Assembly: GCA_039619475.1 (NCBI GenBank)
Contig: CM077115.1
Location: 397,888,557 to 397,952,556 of the forward strand
Direction: 5' to 3'
DNA from: Icerya purchasi
Lineage: Eukaryota > Arthropoda > Insecta > Hemiptera > Monophlebidae
DNA length: 64,000 nt
This document shows positions 1 through 12,188 of the stretch, one piece after another. The first letter of the stretch is position 1. The number at the start of each line of letters is the position of its first letter. The notes under the pieces are model-generated. The model worked only from the letters and a program-made list of their open reading frames with translations. It was not told where the DNA came from and did no database searches. A program made the position numbers and the translations under genes.

Positions 1-317
1 ATTTTGATCATTTTATATACAGTATAGAAGAGAAAGAGAGAAATGAAAGCAAGAGGGGTCAAGGTGCACAGCCCCTTGACCCTTCTTGCTTACATTTCTA
101 TCTCTTTCTCTTCTATACTGTATATAAAATGATCAAAATTTATAACGTAATTCTTACTGGCATCAACACAAAAATCCTATCCTAACATTTAACTTCCATT
201 ATATAAAATTAAGGCATTTTTTCGTTACATTTTTCGTTATATATTTCATTATATATTTCGTTACATAAAATTGGGACATTTTTTCTAATGGAGGGTAGAC
301 CAAGAATTACGTTTTAA
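1..317 (+). mobile_element. Composite MITE copy 1 with inverted 5' module (palindrome 1-138)
   Basis: 1-66 is the near-exact reverse complement of 73-138 (attttgatcattttatatac ... gtatataaaatgatcaaaat), with a short 'gtgcac' centre. The right half is the module that precedes the MITE inverted repeat elsewhere; here it is also present head-to-head. The MITE part runs from tttataacgtaattctta (140-157) to ccaagaattacgttttaa (300-317), followed by (TA)n. The left side is cut by the window edge. Confidence 0.6.
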
Positions 318-939
318 TTAATATATATATATATATAAAATTTTAAATTCAGTATTTCAAATGTGCTAATTTTTTATTTTTTTTTAAGTCGATCTAAAAA
401 TATATAACTAATAATAATGGAGGAAAAAAACTTTAGATTTTGAAATAAAACTCCAAGAAAGATACACTAAAAAGTTAAAAATAATTATTTAATAAAAAAA
501 TAATGCGTATATTTTAGAGTAATATATTTAAGGCTATTATAATTGTTTTTAACATCAACTTCTTAGAGTCGGCACCAAATATTTTCTATAAGCCAATTAT
601 TGAAAATATTGTGAATATTTAATGCAGTTTTTAATTACTGTTGCAGTTTGAATTTGGTGCACCGTTTGATAAATATAAAATTTCGTTTAGGAATAGTGAT
701 CTAAAAAACATTATTTTTTAGAAAAAAATCAACGCTACTGTATGCTGCGGAATTTTTGGTTAAGTTTTGTCCGGCTGTATTAAATAAAAATAAGTTCAAT
801 TAAGCATGATGTCTCATGCGCTGAGGATTCTGTATGTAAGGCTGTAATTTGCGTTTACATAATACTAAATTGAAAACAAAGAAATCTAATTTTTCTCACC
901 ATAAAGTAGGAGAGACATGTCATTTTTCGTGCTTTTTAA
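318..939 (+). other. AT-rich, no gene
   Basis: A short (TA)n follows the repeat. 803-840 is an inverted copy of 4928-4965 (see repeat entry). Nothing else is recognised. Confidence 0.5.
803..840 (+). repeat. Inverted-repeat arm, partner at 4928-4965
   Basis: agcatgatgtctcatgcgct... matches the reverse complement of 4928-4965 at 35 of 38 bases, with weaker similarity continuing outward. The arms are 4.1 kb apart. They may be ends of one large old element or two unrelated insertions of one repeat in opposite orientation. Confidence 0.6.
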
Positions 940-1374
940 AACTTTTTGCCAACTTCGAACGTTTCGTTAAGGAAATGAAATGCGGCTTCGTTCCCGACAA
1001 ATAGCGCTCTTTTCAACGATTTATCACATGCCCGGAAAAGAAATATTTTTTTCAAAAGTTTCGAGCTTTTGATGTGTCCCGAGGGCCTAATTTTAAAGCC
1101 GAAAACCAGGATGTTCCAAACTAGAGAAATATACGGGGATGTGAATATTTTTAACCTAGTTCAACATTTTTAGCTATAGTACCTTCGCCACTAGAGAGCT
1201 ACACATAATTTTTCGAACTTTACGTCAACTTGAAAACTTTCGTTAAGGAAATGAAATGCGGATTCGTTCCCGATAAATAGCGCTCTTTCCAACGATATGC
1301 CACATGACCGGAGAAAAAAAATATTTTCAAAAATTTCGAACTTTCGATGCCCCGAGGGCCTAAATATAAAGTTG
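940..1374 (+). repeat. Diverged direct duplication (two ~160-bp copies)
   Basis: Copies at about 940-1103 and 1215-1374 share ttcgttaaggaaatgaaatg, cgttcccga(c/t)aaatagcgct, and ccgagggcctaa, with scattered substitutions and small indels. They are separated by about 110 bp. The family is not recognised. Confidence 0.75.
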
Positions 1375-1375
1375 T

Positions 1376-2439
1376 AAGTTCGGCTATAGTTTTCCTATAA
1401 AGCGGTCTTTTATGAATATATTTAATATGTGTTTTGGTTTCCTCAACTTTTTTATTGGGGCTATTGCTTACTTGAACGTCCTTTTTTTTTGCTGTTTTTG
1501 TCCCCCATGGTGAGGGGGGGTAATTTTTTGATTTTATGAAAAAGCCTCTGCGTTTTGTTTTATATTTTGAATTTCACTTTTAAAGGGTTATCTGGTGATG
1601 ATTATGTATTTTTAAGTGATTTCTGAGGGCATTTTATATTCCATATTATGTATTCTTGACAGTTTTTGGGGGTTTTTGCCACCTAGAATAATCGGCTATG
1701 TTTAAGTTGTAGATTTTCTTAAAGAGAATGTTAATTGTAATTTATGATCCATTTTTGAAGTTTATAAGTCAAACCGTTGGTGAGTTTTTGTCGTTTCTGA
1801 ACGATCTTATTAAGATTATTCCATACATTACATGTCTACGGAATCCTAAAAATACATCTCTAAGAAGAAGACTTCCCTTTTCTCGTGTTATTTGACGACG
1901 ACCATTCAGTTACTACTCCGCAATAGTACTAACCAGTTACTTTCGAGTAAACAAGGTATTTTTCGAATCAGTCTACATGATCAGTATGTTCGCAAAATAT
2001 TTCTTTTGAAATTATTTCCATTTATCTAGGTACTTTAATTTTTCAAATTGGTGGAAAACTTACATAAATTTATCGCGAATTATATACTAATATTACGGAA
2101 TATATGTATTTGCTAAACAGCGTTTTTGAAATTAAATTTAAAAAAAAAAAGAAATTAAAATTTTCTATTTACAAAGATAAAATCCTTCTTAAAAGCGCTA
2201 TTTTCATGTAGTCAGAGAGCCCGTTTTTCCCCTACAAGTCTAGGCATATTGGCATTTCTTCCGTTTCTTACACCATCTGCGTTCAGAGTTTGGCGATGTG
2301 TAAAACTGGTTACATTTTAACCTTCTTCTTCTTCTTCGTGCAACCCGATTCGAGTATAGCTTAACCACTTTTCATGGATTCAACCATATGACGAAATACG
2401 TCTCGATTTCTTGCAATCTGGAACAATTCTTCTACTTTT
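1376..2439 (+). other. No gene seen
   Basis: AT-rich sequence without a convincing ORF, RNA gene or repeat that I can identify. Confidence 0.5.
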
Positions 2440-3640
2440 ACTGTAAAGGCTGTCTTTAAGTATGTCCATTTGAAAAAATTTTCGCTCCTGTCCTTCCCTT
2501 TCCAGCTTTCTGGTTCATAAGAATGCCAATGCTAAAGCCAGGTTTGTTTTTAAAGCGGCTACGAACAACTCGTAGAAAATTTTCTGCTCTTCTTTTTCTT
2601 GTTCCACTCCTATTCCTCACATATGGAAAATGGCTAAGGCTTTTAAATCTTTTCTCTCTCAACGTACTTCAAATCACAATTTTCCTTCTGAAAAACTGAT
2701 CTCGTTTATTGAACTCCTAGCTATGTTTCTAGTTTCCAGCAATCCTGCCCTTTCTCGGCTTCTCGTAGCTCTTCTTATTTTCTTAACTCTCCTTTTACTT
2801 TATCGCAACTTCGTTCATCTTTAAGCAATTTCTCTAATTCCTTTCCGGACTTAGATGGTATCACTTTTTGTGTTTTTAAAAATTTTTCCGATTTCTCCCT
2901 CCAGATACTTTAAATATTTTGAATTCTTTTTACGGTTCTGGTTGTACTTCTTCCTGGAACACTTTTATTATTGTTCCTATCTGAAAACTTTATTCTTCTT
3001 CGTTTCGTTCTTATTTCTCTTACTTCACGCCTTAGGAAGCTTTTCGGAAGTTTAATTAACAAACGTCTCGTTTGGTGGCTCGAGCCTAGCGGTCTATTAG
3101 CTAAAAGTATGTTCGATTTTCGTCCTATACGTGGTCTGTGTCAGGCAGTACGTTTCTGTCGGGCATTTGTATGGGTCATTTATTAATAAAAAAATTCCTG
3201 ATTTCGCTGATATATGGCTGCCTTTGATAATTTTCACCTTCCTACACTTTTTAACATATTAACATTTTTTTTTGTCCTCTTTACTTGTCTTATTATTACT
3301 TTGTAGGACTGTAATTCTTTCATTTCTTTTCTACATTGTATTAAGGTTAATTTTTCGAGGTTTGCCTTAGGCTTCTTGCCATCTTTAATATTTACTTTAT
3401 CAAAATCGCTTCTTTTCCTCTTAACTCAACTTCGTTTTACTTTGCTGACGATGTGGTCACTTACTCTTCCGATCGTAACATCTCTCCAGCTAACTGCCGT
3501 CTTTAGAGCCCTCTAATGCTACTAGAAAATGCTTTTTTCAATATTCACCTCTTTATTTGTACTCTTTCTATTACTTCCGAAAGTCATCATAAATTTTGCC
3601 TGTCGCCGCATTAGGGTAGTTTTTTTGTGCAATCGTATAT
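2440..3640 (+). mobile_element. Degraded LINE (RT region), sense strand
   Basis: Plus-strand fragments in the right order for a non-LTR ORF2. Linker before RT (TPIPHIWKMAKAFK, about 2600-2650); RT start (FTLSQLRSSLSNFSNSFPDL, about 2785-2850); a block ending RLRKLFGSLINKRLVWWLE and FDFRPIRG at about 3015-3135; and catalytic YFADDVVTYSSDRN at about 3435-3480. Frames switch repeatedly and stops occur, so it is dead. The WWLE...FGFRP pattern suggests an I/R1-related clade. The three C-terminal pieces at 15.0, 53.4 and 61.9 kb could belong to the same family. Confidence 0.7.
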
Positions 3641-4310
3641 TTTGTATTTTAGAAATATTTCATACTGAGGGCTGACGTCATAAACATGAGCAAATATTCT
3701 TGTTATTGGCAATGATTAGAATATACGAGTATAGAGTATGATAAACATTTAACAGATAGACAAGACAGAAAATAAACCTGATAATTAGAAAGTTCTTTGT
3801 AGCTTTATATTGATATTTACAAAATATACAGTTATTTTAACCAAAAAAAAAAAAAATATATATATATATATACGATGGCGCATAAAAAAAGGGCCCTACG
3901 GGCCAAACCGATTTTTTCTTCTTCATAATCTGATGTAAAAAAATGTCAGAAAAGCGAATAAAATTGGTCGAAGGTTTCTCTAAAGTCATTTTTGAGACGC
4001 CGCCTAACGCGTGAAACGCACGAGAAGTACAAATTGAAAAGCTAATTTTAAACTTCAAACAGCTCTCCTGAAGAATTTTATTTTTTGCCATTCGAACACT
4101 TTCCCAATGCGCCGTCACATACACGTATTTTGAATAAAATGTTATGCGAATACAACTACAATTAAAGAAATGCATTTTAATTTTAAAATCGTTTTTAAAA
4201 ATTAATTATTTGTTAATTTATATCTAAAATACATGAAGGATAATTTTTTTAGAAGTAGATTAATTTCAAATAAAAGGACTTATCTATTTTTAACTTTTAA
4301 GTTTCCAGTT
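3641..4310 (+). other. No gene seen
   Basis: AT-rich. The minus-strand frame 4175-3837 has no known signature and ends in a microsatellite (TA at 3857-3871). Confidence 0.5.
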
Positions 4311-4322
4311 ATTAAAACATTA

Positions 4323-4325
<3 letters not shown>

Positions 4326-4378
<53 letters not shown>

Positions 4379-4398
4379 TACATATATATAATATATAT
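4326..4398. repeat. (TA)n microsatellite
   Basis: About 45 bp of pure TA followed by interrupted TA with acatat units. It creates spurious tyrosine/isoleucine-rich frames. Confidence 0.95.
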
Positions 4399-4927
4399 AC
4401 ATATATTATAGCATTTAAGTATTAATTTATTTTCATTTAAACTGGCATTATCTACATCATATAAAATCGCATTGATGCAACGTGACTCGAATAACACGGT
4501 TATTGTGATACTCGCATTATGTGAGGATCAGTGAAAAAACGCTATAAATTTAAATTTCTATGCAAGTTAAAATTTGTGATTACTACGAATTGACAACAGT
4601 AGTTTCAAATTAGATGAAATTCAAGAAAAAACGGAATAAAAATGGGATTAACATGCTCGTATTTATTTGGAGTTTTTTTTTGGGGGATTCTGTATACATA
4701 TAATGTACGGAATACTAATGAGATGGTTCTGAAACGACAAAAGTAAAATGTCAATAACTCATGAACGGTTTCACTTATAAACTTCAAATTTGGAACATAA
4801 ATTACAATTAAAATTCTTTTTTTAAAAAAAATGACGTTCCTCAACTTTTTTTCAGCGGAAAAATCAAATTCCTTTTTTTTTTTTGAATTTAGAATTACGT
4901 AAATATAAATATTATGGTTATCGTTAA

Positions 4928-4965
4928 CTTACATACGGAATCCTCAACGCATGAAACATCATGCT
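4928..4965 (-). repeat. Inverted-repeat arm, partner at 803-840
   Basis: Reverse complement of 803-840 with three mismatches. It lies in otherwise non-coding AT-rich DNA. Confidence 0.6.
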
Positions 4966-7290
4966 AGACTGAACACTTGTTTTTAATTGGACTGTTTAGC
5001 ATTTCTAATCTGATGGCATTGGAGGATATAAGAGGCTTGAACTACCGAATTGGATAGATCATTTTTGGCATTCACTTAAATTTGTACTTTGCTAAATAAA
5101 AATAGAACAACTTCTACCGTTCATTTTTAACGTTTTTTTTTTTCTGTAAGATTTTTTTAGTGCAGCGTTTTTTTAATTCGTTGAGGAAATATACGTTTAA
5201 TTGTCAAGTGTACGCGAATTACATCCGCGGCAAACCGGTTGTTTATGTTTCTAATGTTTCTGTTTACCAAGGAAATTTTTTGATAAACAATATTTTAACG
5301 TTTCTCGATTTTGCAATAAAATCCTATAATTTATTATTAAATTTCTAAAAGGACAACGATTTATTCCATTTGTTTCATTTTTTAACCGCGCGAAGGTAGT
5401 GTGAGGACCGAAATTTGGCCATGTTGTCAGATTAAACTTGCCAACCTTGATTTCCTTTGACTGTGACAAAAATAAAAAAAAAAAGAAATAAAAAAACATT
5501 GCGAAAGTGAAAAAAATAACTTTTAAAATTAGGAAATAATAATTCTGTATACTTCCGATGTTATTATTCACGTCATTTTGACTTAATTTGAACACTGATA
5601 TTTTTCTCTTGTTTTTTCCTTGCTCAACGTATTATTTTGCTCAGTCTACAAAAGAAATAATGTATTATTTACTATTATTATTATTGTATCACTACTTCTG
5701 CTGTTACCATTATTATTGTTTACAGTAAAGTTGATAATAAATTTTATATCTTTTACAAAACTTTTTGTCATTTTCTGTTTATTCATATTTAACTAAAATA
5801 GTAGTAAAATATTTTCCTTAAAATTTTACATTTTTTGATTTTCTTATTTTTGAAATTTTACAACGTTAAAAAAAAATCGTATTCTCCGTTTTCCGATATT
5901 TTGTAAACAACTCTTGTATATTTTTCTATTTTTTTCCTATTCTTGTTTTTTTTTTTTTTTTTGTGTTTTAAGGAGAAAACAGTTATTTAATACATATATG
6001 ATATATTCCGAACTTTTCATATAGTATTTTTAAGCGGCAAATTTAGTTGAAAAATTTCTCATTCATTTAAGCAATAAGAGCGGAAGTGTCGAAATAAGTT
6101 TAAGATGCGCGTATAATGGGTGAATGTGGGGGGGGGGGGGGCATCACCGAATTTAAGAAAGATAGTATTTACGATGTGGAAAACAAATTCCATAGCGCGG
6201 TGTACTGCCGGCAAGATCTAAGAAATGAATTTCGGTATTTACTTTGAAAATTGATAAGATTTAATGAAAGGAAATGTGTTTCTAATTGGTCGGCGGTGTT
6301 ATTAAATGATCAGCGCTGCGTTACTTTCTAAGTACCTTATTTTTTCATTTTGTGTTCGATCACGGAAGCGTTACTGATGATAATTCTAGTCCTTGAGCAG
6401 TTTTGTATCTTACAATTAGCAGGCTTACCAGTACCGTCGTTTTTTGTTACATTATGAGTATGTATTTAACTTTTGGGTAAGATCAGGACTTGTAAAAATA
6501 AATAATCTGCTATCTTCACGGAAAAGAAGTGGCATTCCGATTATAAGAAAAATTCTTTGATTAGGTAGGTGTTGTTGAAATGCAGTGTAGTGTAATTGGT
6601 GGTATAGAAGCAGCAACTATCGCTTTTCTGTGATTTGAGATTAGATTCTTCTGATGCTATGGGCGAAAATGGAATTATTTTTATTTTTTTTTAGACGCAT
6701 AGTTACGTAATATTTTAAGTAGAAAGTCAACAGAGTTTTTGAAGGAGTCGTTCTTAGTTAGATATTATGAAATTTTGAGTTCTCAAAAAATCAGCGGAAG
6801 TATGCACATAAAATTATGTATAATAATATAAAATGGTATGGTTGATTGAAAAATTTGCACTCTAAAATTATATTTATCTTATAATGTATGTCATAAGAAC
6901 AAAACAAAAGAATATATATATTTTTAAATTGTACAGTTTAATTGTGTAGTTTTTTTGAGTATTCTTTTTATCGTCTTTGATCTTTCTTCCACTGCAATAC
7001 TATCTCTCATTAAAAGTTTAAATAAAATTTGTAACCTTATGAAAGCGGTAAATGGAGGTACTTATTTTAAAACAATTGAAAATTATATAAACACAATATC
7101 ATTTAAACTGCATATGAATATTCTAGAAACGTTTTCGGAAAGATTCCATCTTCGACTAGAAAGAAGAAAAAAAAATATGTGTTTCAGTAAAGATAAAAAA
7201 TTTGATATATATTGTTGGAATCCGAAAGAAACCTATTCTTTTCTTTTATCATCATACGCAGACATGCGCGCGTAAACAACCATTTATTGG
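4966..7290 (+). other. No gene supported
   Basis: AT-rich. It contains a run of 14 G at 6128-6141. A 106-codon open frame at 6955-7275 (MSILFIVFDLSSTAILSLIK...) has no recognised domain, and I cannot tell whether it is coding. Confidence 0.4.
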
Positions 7291-7476
7291 CTAATGTTCG
7301 TGATCGACCGCTGATTCAGCTAAATCTCTTATCTTTATGTTTCTAAACCATAGTTCTTTTTTTCCATCGATTTTTCCTTGCATAGGTAATAATTCATATT
7401 TCGTGCCTCTGATAACATGGCCAAAATAGCTCGACTTGCCTTTCTTGATTGCATCGAATAATTGTATGAGATGCAA
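7291..7476 (-). mobile_element. LINE ORF2 C-terminal remnant
   Basis: The minus-strand peptide contains KKGKSSYFGHVIRGTKYELL followed by QGKIDGKKELWFRNIK. This is the recognisable tail ('FGHI(M/L)R...L...GKIEGKR...WLKN') of many insect endonuclease/reverse transcriptase retroelements. Only this tail remains. Confidence 0.65.
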
Positions 7477-8769
7477 GTAGTGAAATCATTTTTTTCCGCT
7501 CCATTTGCTTGTTTAAGGTATTTTTGTTTTGTTTTTGTGCGCGTTCTTTTTTTTCAGAGTTACTTTATTTCTTTATTAATAATTCGTCATTTTGTTAAGT
7601 TTGTTAGTTATGATATAAAAGATAATTATTTAGTGATGACGTAGTGCCATCTGTGTAAATTCGCTTCTTTAATTTCGATCATATTGGTAATATATAATTA
7701 CAGATAAGTACGGTACCTAATGTTGCTATCTTGTGTCTATTGACAGTTATGAACTCGAATCGTAATATTTTAATTTGATGTAAAATTTTCCGTTTTCTTA
7801 ATATGATTTTAACGTACGTATTAATATGCTTAATTACCCTTGTCCATGTTGTATCGAATACTTTTTCAATGCCGATTAATAGATTTCATTGTAATTAAAA
7901 CTATCAGCTCGCAATTTTTTGTTAGTTAAAAGACGCAATTTAATTTAGGCTTCGAATTAATTACCCGATAGAGTAAGATTTTCGTTGTTGCCTAAATTTT
8001 TTTAATCTAATAAGGGTGATCTTTTTTTTTTTTTCTGACCCGCGCAAAACCGTTTTTGGCCACCAACCAATCATTCTATCTACATTAACCACCCTTCTCT
8101 CACTGCTTATCCGCAACTTTTTTTCCCTTCTCTCCGTCATTTACTCTTTATCCGATTATAATTATGATTATCGTTTTATTGCAATCCACTATGAAATTAA
8201 CAAAACGTAAATAACCCTTGAAGAATGTACTTTGTTACAATAGATAAACAGCCATGGCCATCAATGATGCACATAGCCCACGAAAGCCGAAACAGAATAA
8301 GTAAGAAGTTAAGTTGACCAGATCGCGACCGAAGTGCCATGGGCACCACGTGTACAGCTAGACAGCAAAAACCAAGAATGCAGTTAGGAAAAACGTAGTG
8401 TAACAATGCTATATTCTTTAGCTGGGATTCGATATTACTTTTATTTTATATTTATTTGTTTAATTAAAAACCAAATTTTCCCTCTTATTAATATTCTAGT
8501 TATAAATCCATTTTGAGCTCTTAATTCCAATTGCGTAAATACCGTTCTTAAAATTTTAAATTATGATTCCATTCCTTCTGATAAATGAGACTCACTGTTA
8601 CCTGAACTCCGAGTGTAAGGGAAAAACGTAGTGCAAGCAAACCGCAATACGTTAAATCATCAGAAAATAAAACTCTATCCACAGTTAGAGTCTTGCAGCT
8701 AAGCAGCAAGTGATTAATATCCTCACGGTAGACTGCGTGCTAACGTGTCTACTGCAGCTGCTATGAAAC
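7477..8769 (+). other. No gene seen
   Basis: AT-rich. Open frames at 7462-7644, 8016-8210 and 8406-8197 carry no signature. The part near 8620-8769 could be the 3' continuation of the LINE that follows on the minus strand. Confidence 0.4.
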
Positions 8770-9720
8770 GATAAGAGCCTGGATAAAATGTACTGCATCT
8801 ACCGACATTTTCAATCAAAGCAGTTACTTACGCTGGATGAATTTCTATTCGTTTGAAATTTTAACAAAGTTTTCTAATATTAATGGATAATGGAAGCTAC
8901 AATATTTAATTAAAAATCTATCTACCAGAAGAGATCTTATCTGTAGAGGTGCGATGTTAAATTCAATCTGAAAATTTACGAAAGCAGCTGATCTAATATT
9001 TCCGGTTGTGAGTCTCAGTCGCAAATTTTGCAGCACATCCAATTTACTTACGAGAGACTTTGAAGCTGATTCATAAAAAATCGCACCTCTATCGAGTTTA
9101 GACCTAAAAATGGCTTTATAAAGAAGACTTAATGAGTGCCTTCCCCAGAAAGTATTGTAATAGCGTTCAATGGATTAAAGATTCTAAGTGATTGTTGAAG
9201 CGCGGATTGTACATGAAATGTCTAAGTTAATCCGGAGTTCAGATAAATACCCATACATTTAACTAAGGAATGTAATATATTCGGATTATGGATTTTGATT
9301 AATATGTTATATTGAGGAGGGGGGAGGGGGGTCTAAGAGTAAATGTTGTAACACATGATTTAAATGGAGACAAATGCAAGCCAGTCCTTTGTAAAGCGTC
9401 GTGATTGACTTTAGTACAACTAGAAAGGCTTTTATTTCTGCTATAAACAACAAAATCGTCAGCGTATGATAAAGTATCTGACGATGAAGATATCTGAGTT
9501 GAAATGATTGTAATTTAGTATAAATATTGAATTGTAACGAACTTAAAACTGATCTTTGAGTAAGCCCGTTATGCGCCGTACAAATATCTGTTCGTTTAGA
9601 AATTTGATTGGAAAAGTAGTACGATCTATTTAAAAATAATTTACACAGAACAATTGCCATAGGATTTGGAATTGCTAAGATAGTCGCTTAAACAAGAAGA
9701 AACATTACCGAAAATCTGCT
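8770..9720 (-). mobile_element. Degraded LINE (RT region), antisense
   Basis: Minus strand, 5' to 3': VLCKLFLNRSYYF (about 9655-9610), NGLTQRSVLSSLQFNIYTK (about 9575-9520, the GLPQGSVLSPLLFNIYT block), DTLSYADDFVVYSRNKS (about 9480-9430, catalytic Asp pair), LHLSPFKS (about 9375-9350), and a C-terminal part at 9042-8845 (LDVLQNLRLRLTTGNIRSA...LIKY). The last part resembles the minus-strand fragment at 55.2-55.7 kb. Several frameshifts make it non-functional. R1/I-like by motif pattern. Confidence 0.75.
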
Positions 9721-11759
9721 TGACATACAGAGAAGTGGCCAGAAGGAACTCCCTCTCAGTAAGCAACTAATAAACGCTAGTTACATTACTGAATAAACTT
9801 GTTGTTAATCGAAGAGACTTTCGTACCCGTAGGTACAGATGCAGTTCTAGAGATTCTCTGTAGCAAACAGCATATTGCACCGAATAGCTGTTACCGCTTT
9901 TATCGATAATTTTTTGATCGTTTTGGCGCTAATTCTGTCGATCTAACGGAGTTTTTTCCTTTTTTTTTTTTGTAGAACTTCTTTGAGAATAGTTGTGTTT
10001 TTGATTCTACTGTTTGGAATTACAGAGACATATTTACAGCGCTTTTGATATTTCTGACATGACTGTGATAACCCATCGTTCTTTATATAAATACATTTTG
10101 ACCATTCTCGACATTCGCGTTTTGTATGTTTCGTTATAGTTTACTACTCGTAATTTATTTAACGTTTTTCTGCGCGTATCTTTATTTTTTTTGCATTCAT
10201 GTTCTGCCCGTTTGGATTTTTCTTTTTTTTTCTTCAAGTTCCTCTTTTGCATCGCTGTTTATGTTTCTTTTTATGTTTTGATTAAGTTCGACGTTCCCTC
10301 GTATTATTCAAGTTCGTTTCGTAATATTGTGCTTAATCGTTTTTGAAGTTTTTTAAATTATAGTAATTTTTCTCTGTAAAATTTTTGTAAATTTCTAATA
10401 ACTTTTGATTATTTTCAGTTGTATCTTGTCGCTTTATTTTGTTATCTGTTAATTTATTCTATTTATATCTCTATTATTATTATTATAATTATTATTTATT
10501 TTATTTTATTTTATTTTATTTTTGGTGTCGTCATGCTCAGAAATAACTAGGAGAGAAAGGAGTCTAATATCCGAACAGATATCGTTAATAAAAAAGAAGA
10601 AATAGAAAAAATAATGTACGGGAAGAAAAGGAAAGGATATAAGATGCTCTTAAAGGAACAAGAGGCCCAAGCCCTGCCGAAAGAGATGAAAACTGGAAGG
10701 ACACATGATCCGCATAGCAAACAGATTCATCATTTGAGTGGTGATGACAATGAAGGGAAGAAGACAGTAGGGAATGGCCATAATGCAAACAACAACAGTA
10801 CAGCGAAGTGAGTGAAACAAAAAGAATCGTGGATTAGCTAGAAGACTAGGTTGAACAGACAGACAAAAGGAATGATTGATAGAAAAAAAGGAAGCGTATA
10901 TACCTAACCCCAAGATATGGGCTGGAAACATTTACACAATGAAAGGAAATAAAAACGATAGGATTTTATTAAAGAGGAAGGGAAAGGAAGCAGCAACTCA
11001 CGACGTCAAAGAATCAGTCGCCTTATTACTAGAAATATGTGTGTCGAATGGAAAGTATATGAAAAAGTGAAGGTATACGGAGAATAATAAAGACTGCAGA
11101 ATGTTTGGAAGAGGTATTTAGAAAATGAAGATAAAATGAATACTTTACGAGAATGACAGAGATCGACGGAAGCGAAGGAAAATAGGGTAGACTATCGAAG
11201 GAGATTATATAAGTGCAAAATAAACTAAGACGAAGAGAAATAAAGGAAAATGGTAGGGATTCCTTAAGTGTAAAACAACAACTCTTAGAAATCGAACGAT
11301 AGAAATGGAATATTTTTTCTTTCTCTTTTTTTTTAGCGCAAGCTATTTATATTTTGTTTGGACAATAATAATAAAAGTACCTCATTCTTGTTTACAAATT
11401 TTTAATAATTACCGATAATTGATGAAGAATTCTCGGACCAGAAGACATATGCTGAAAATGACCGCTTTTTGCATATTCTTTTTTTCTTTCCCTTTAATTC
11501 CCTATTTCCAACATTACGGATGGGGCAACTTTATTCTGAAATTTGAAGGAGCAGGGAACTACAGTGCTTAAGAATATAATGCGTGTATGTGTCATGTAAC
11601 CGATAAATGTAGATGAAAAGATACAAAATAAACTATGTGTGTAGTAGCTCCCTGCAAGTGTATTTAGATTATTGGATGGTGACGGGATGTAAACATAGTC
11701 CCGCCACTAACCACATTCTGTGTAACTAGTCTGTATTTCTTTCTTTCTTTTTTCTTCTT
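9721..11759 (+). other. No gene supported
   Basis: AT-rich. Two lysine-rich open frames at 10614-10811 and 10876-11070 have no recognised family. A TTTTA/TTATT-rich stretch lies at 10465-10522. Confidence 0.4.
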
Positions 11760-11760
11760 C

Positions 11761-11807
<47 letters not shown>

Positions 11808-12188
11808 CGGCCATTTTGGCCTCGCAAAGGGCTGTGCCCCTTGACCCCTCTTGCTTTTATTTATGTCTTTTTCCCTTCTATACTTTGTATAAAATGATTA
11901 AAATTTACAACGTAATTCTTACTGGCATCAACACAAAAAAAAAAAAAAAAAACAATCACAAAAGTCGTATCTTAAAATTTAACTTTCATTACATAAAATT
12001 AAGATATTGTTTCGTTAGATTTTTCGTTACATATTTCGTTATATTAAATTGTGACATTTTTTAAATAACAATAACAAAAATCCTATAAAATATAACAAAC
12101 GTTACATAAAATTGAGACATTTTTTCGAATGGGGGTAGCCTAAGAATTACGTTGTAATTAATATATGTATACATATATATATATATAT
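11760..12188 (+). mobile_element. Composite MITE copy 2 bounded by (TA)n
   Basis: (TA)n at 11766-11803 is followed by the module aactcggccattttggcctc ... actttgtataaaatgattaa (11804-11904). Then comes a segment with perfect 17-bp inverted ends: TTACAACGTAATTCTTA (11905-11921) and TAAGAATTACGTTGTAA (12141-12157). After this (TA)n resumes. The interior is AT-rich with repeated ttcgtta units and no coding capacity. A TA target duplication is possible but cannot be separated from flanking TA repeats. Confidence 0.7.

Noticed and set aside
6955..7275. 106-codon plus-strand frame
   Set aside because: No recognised motif and no support from splice sites or neighbours; kept only as a note.
10614..11070. 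Two lysine-rich frames
   Set aside because: Compositional, without known domain or consistent exon borders.
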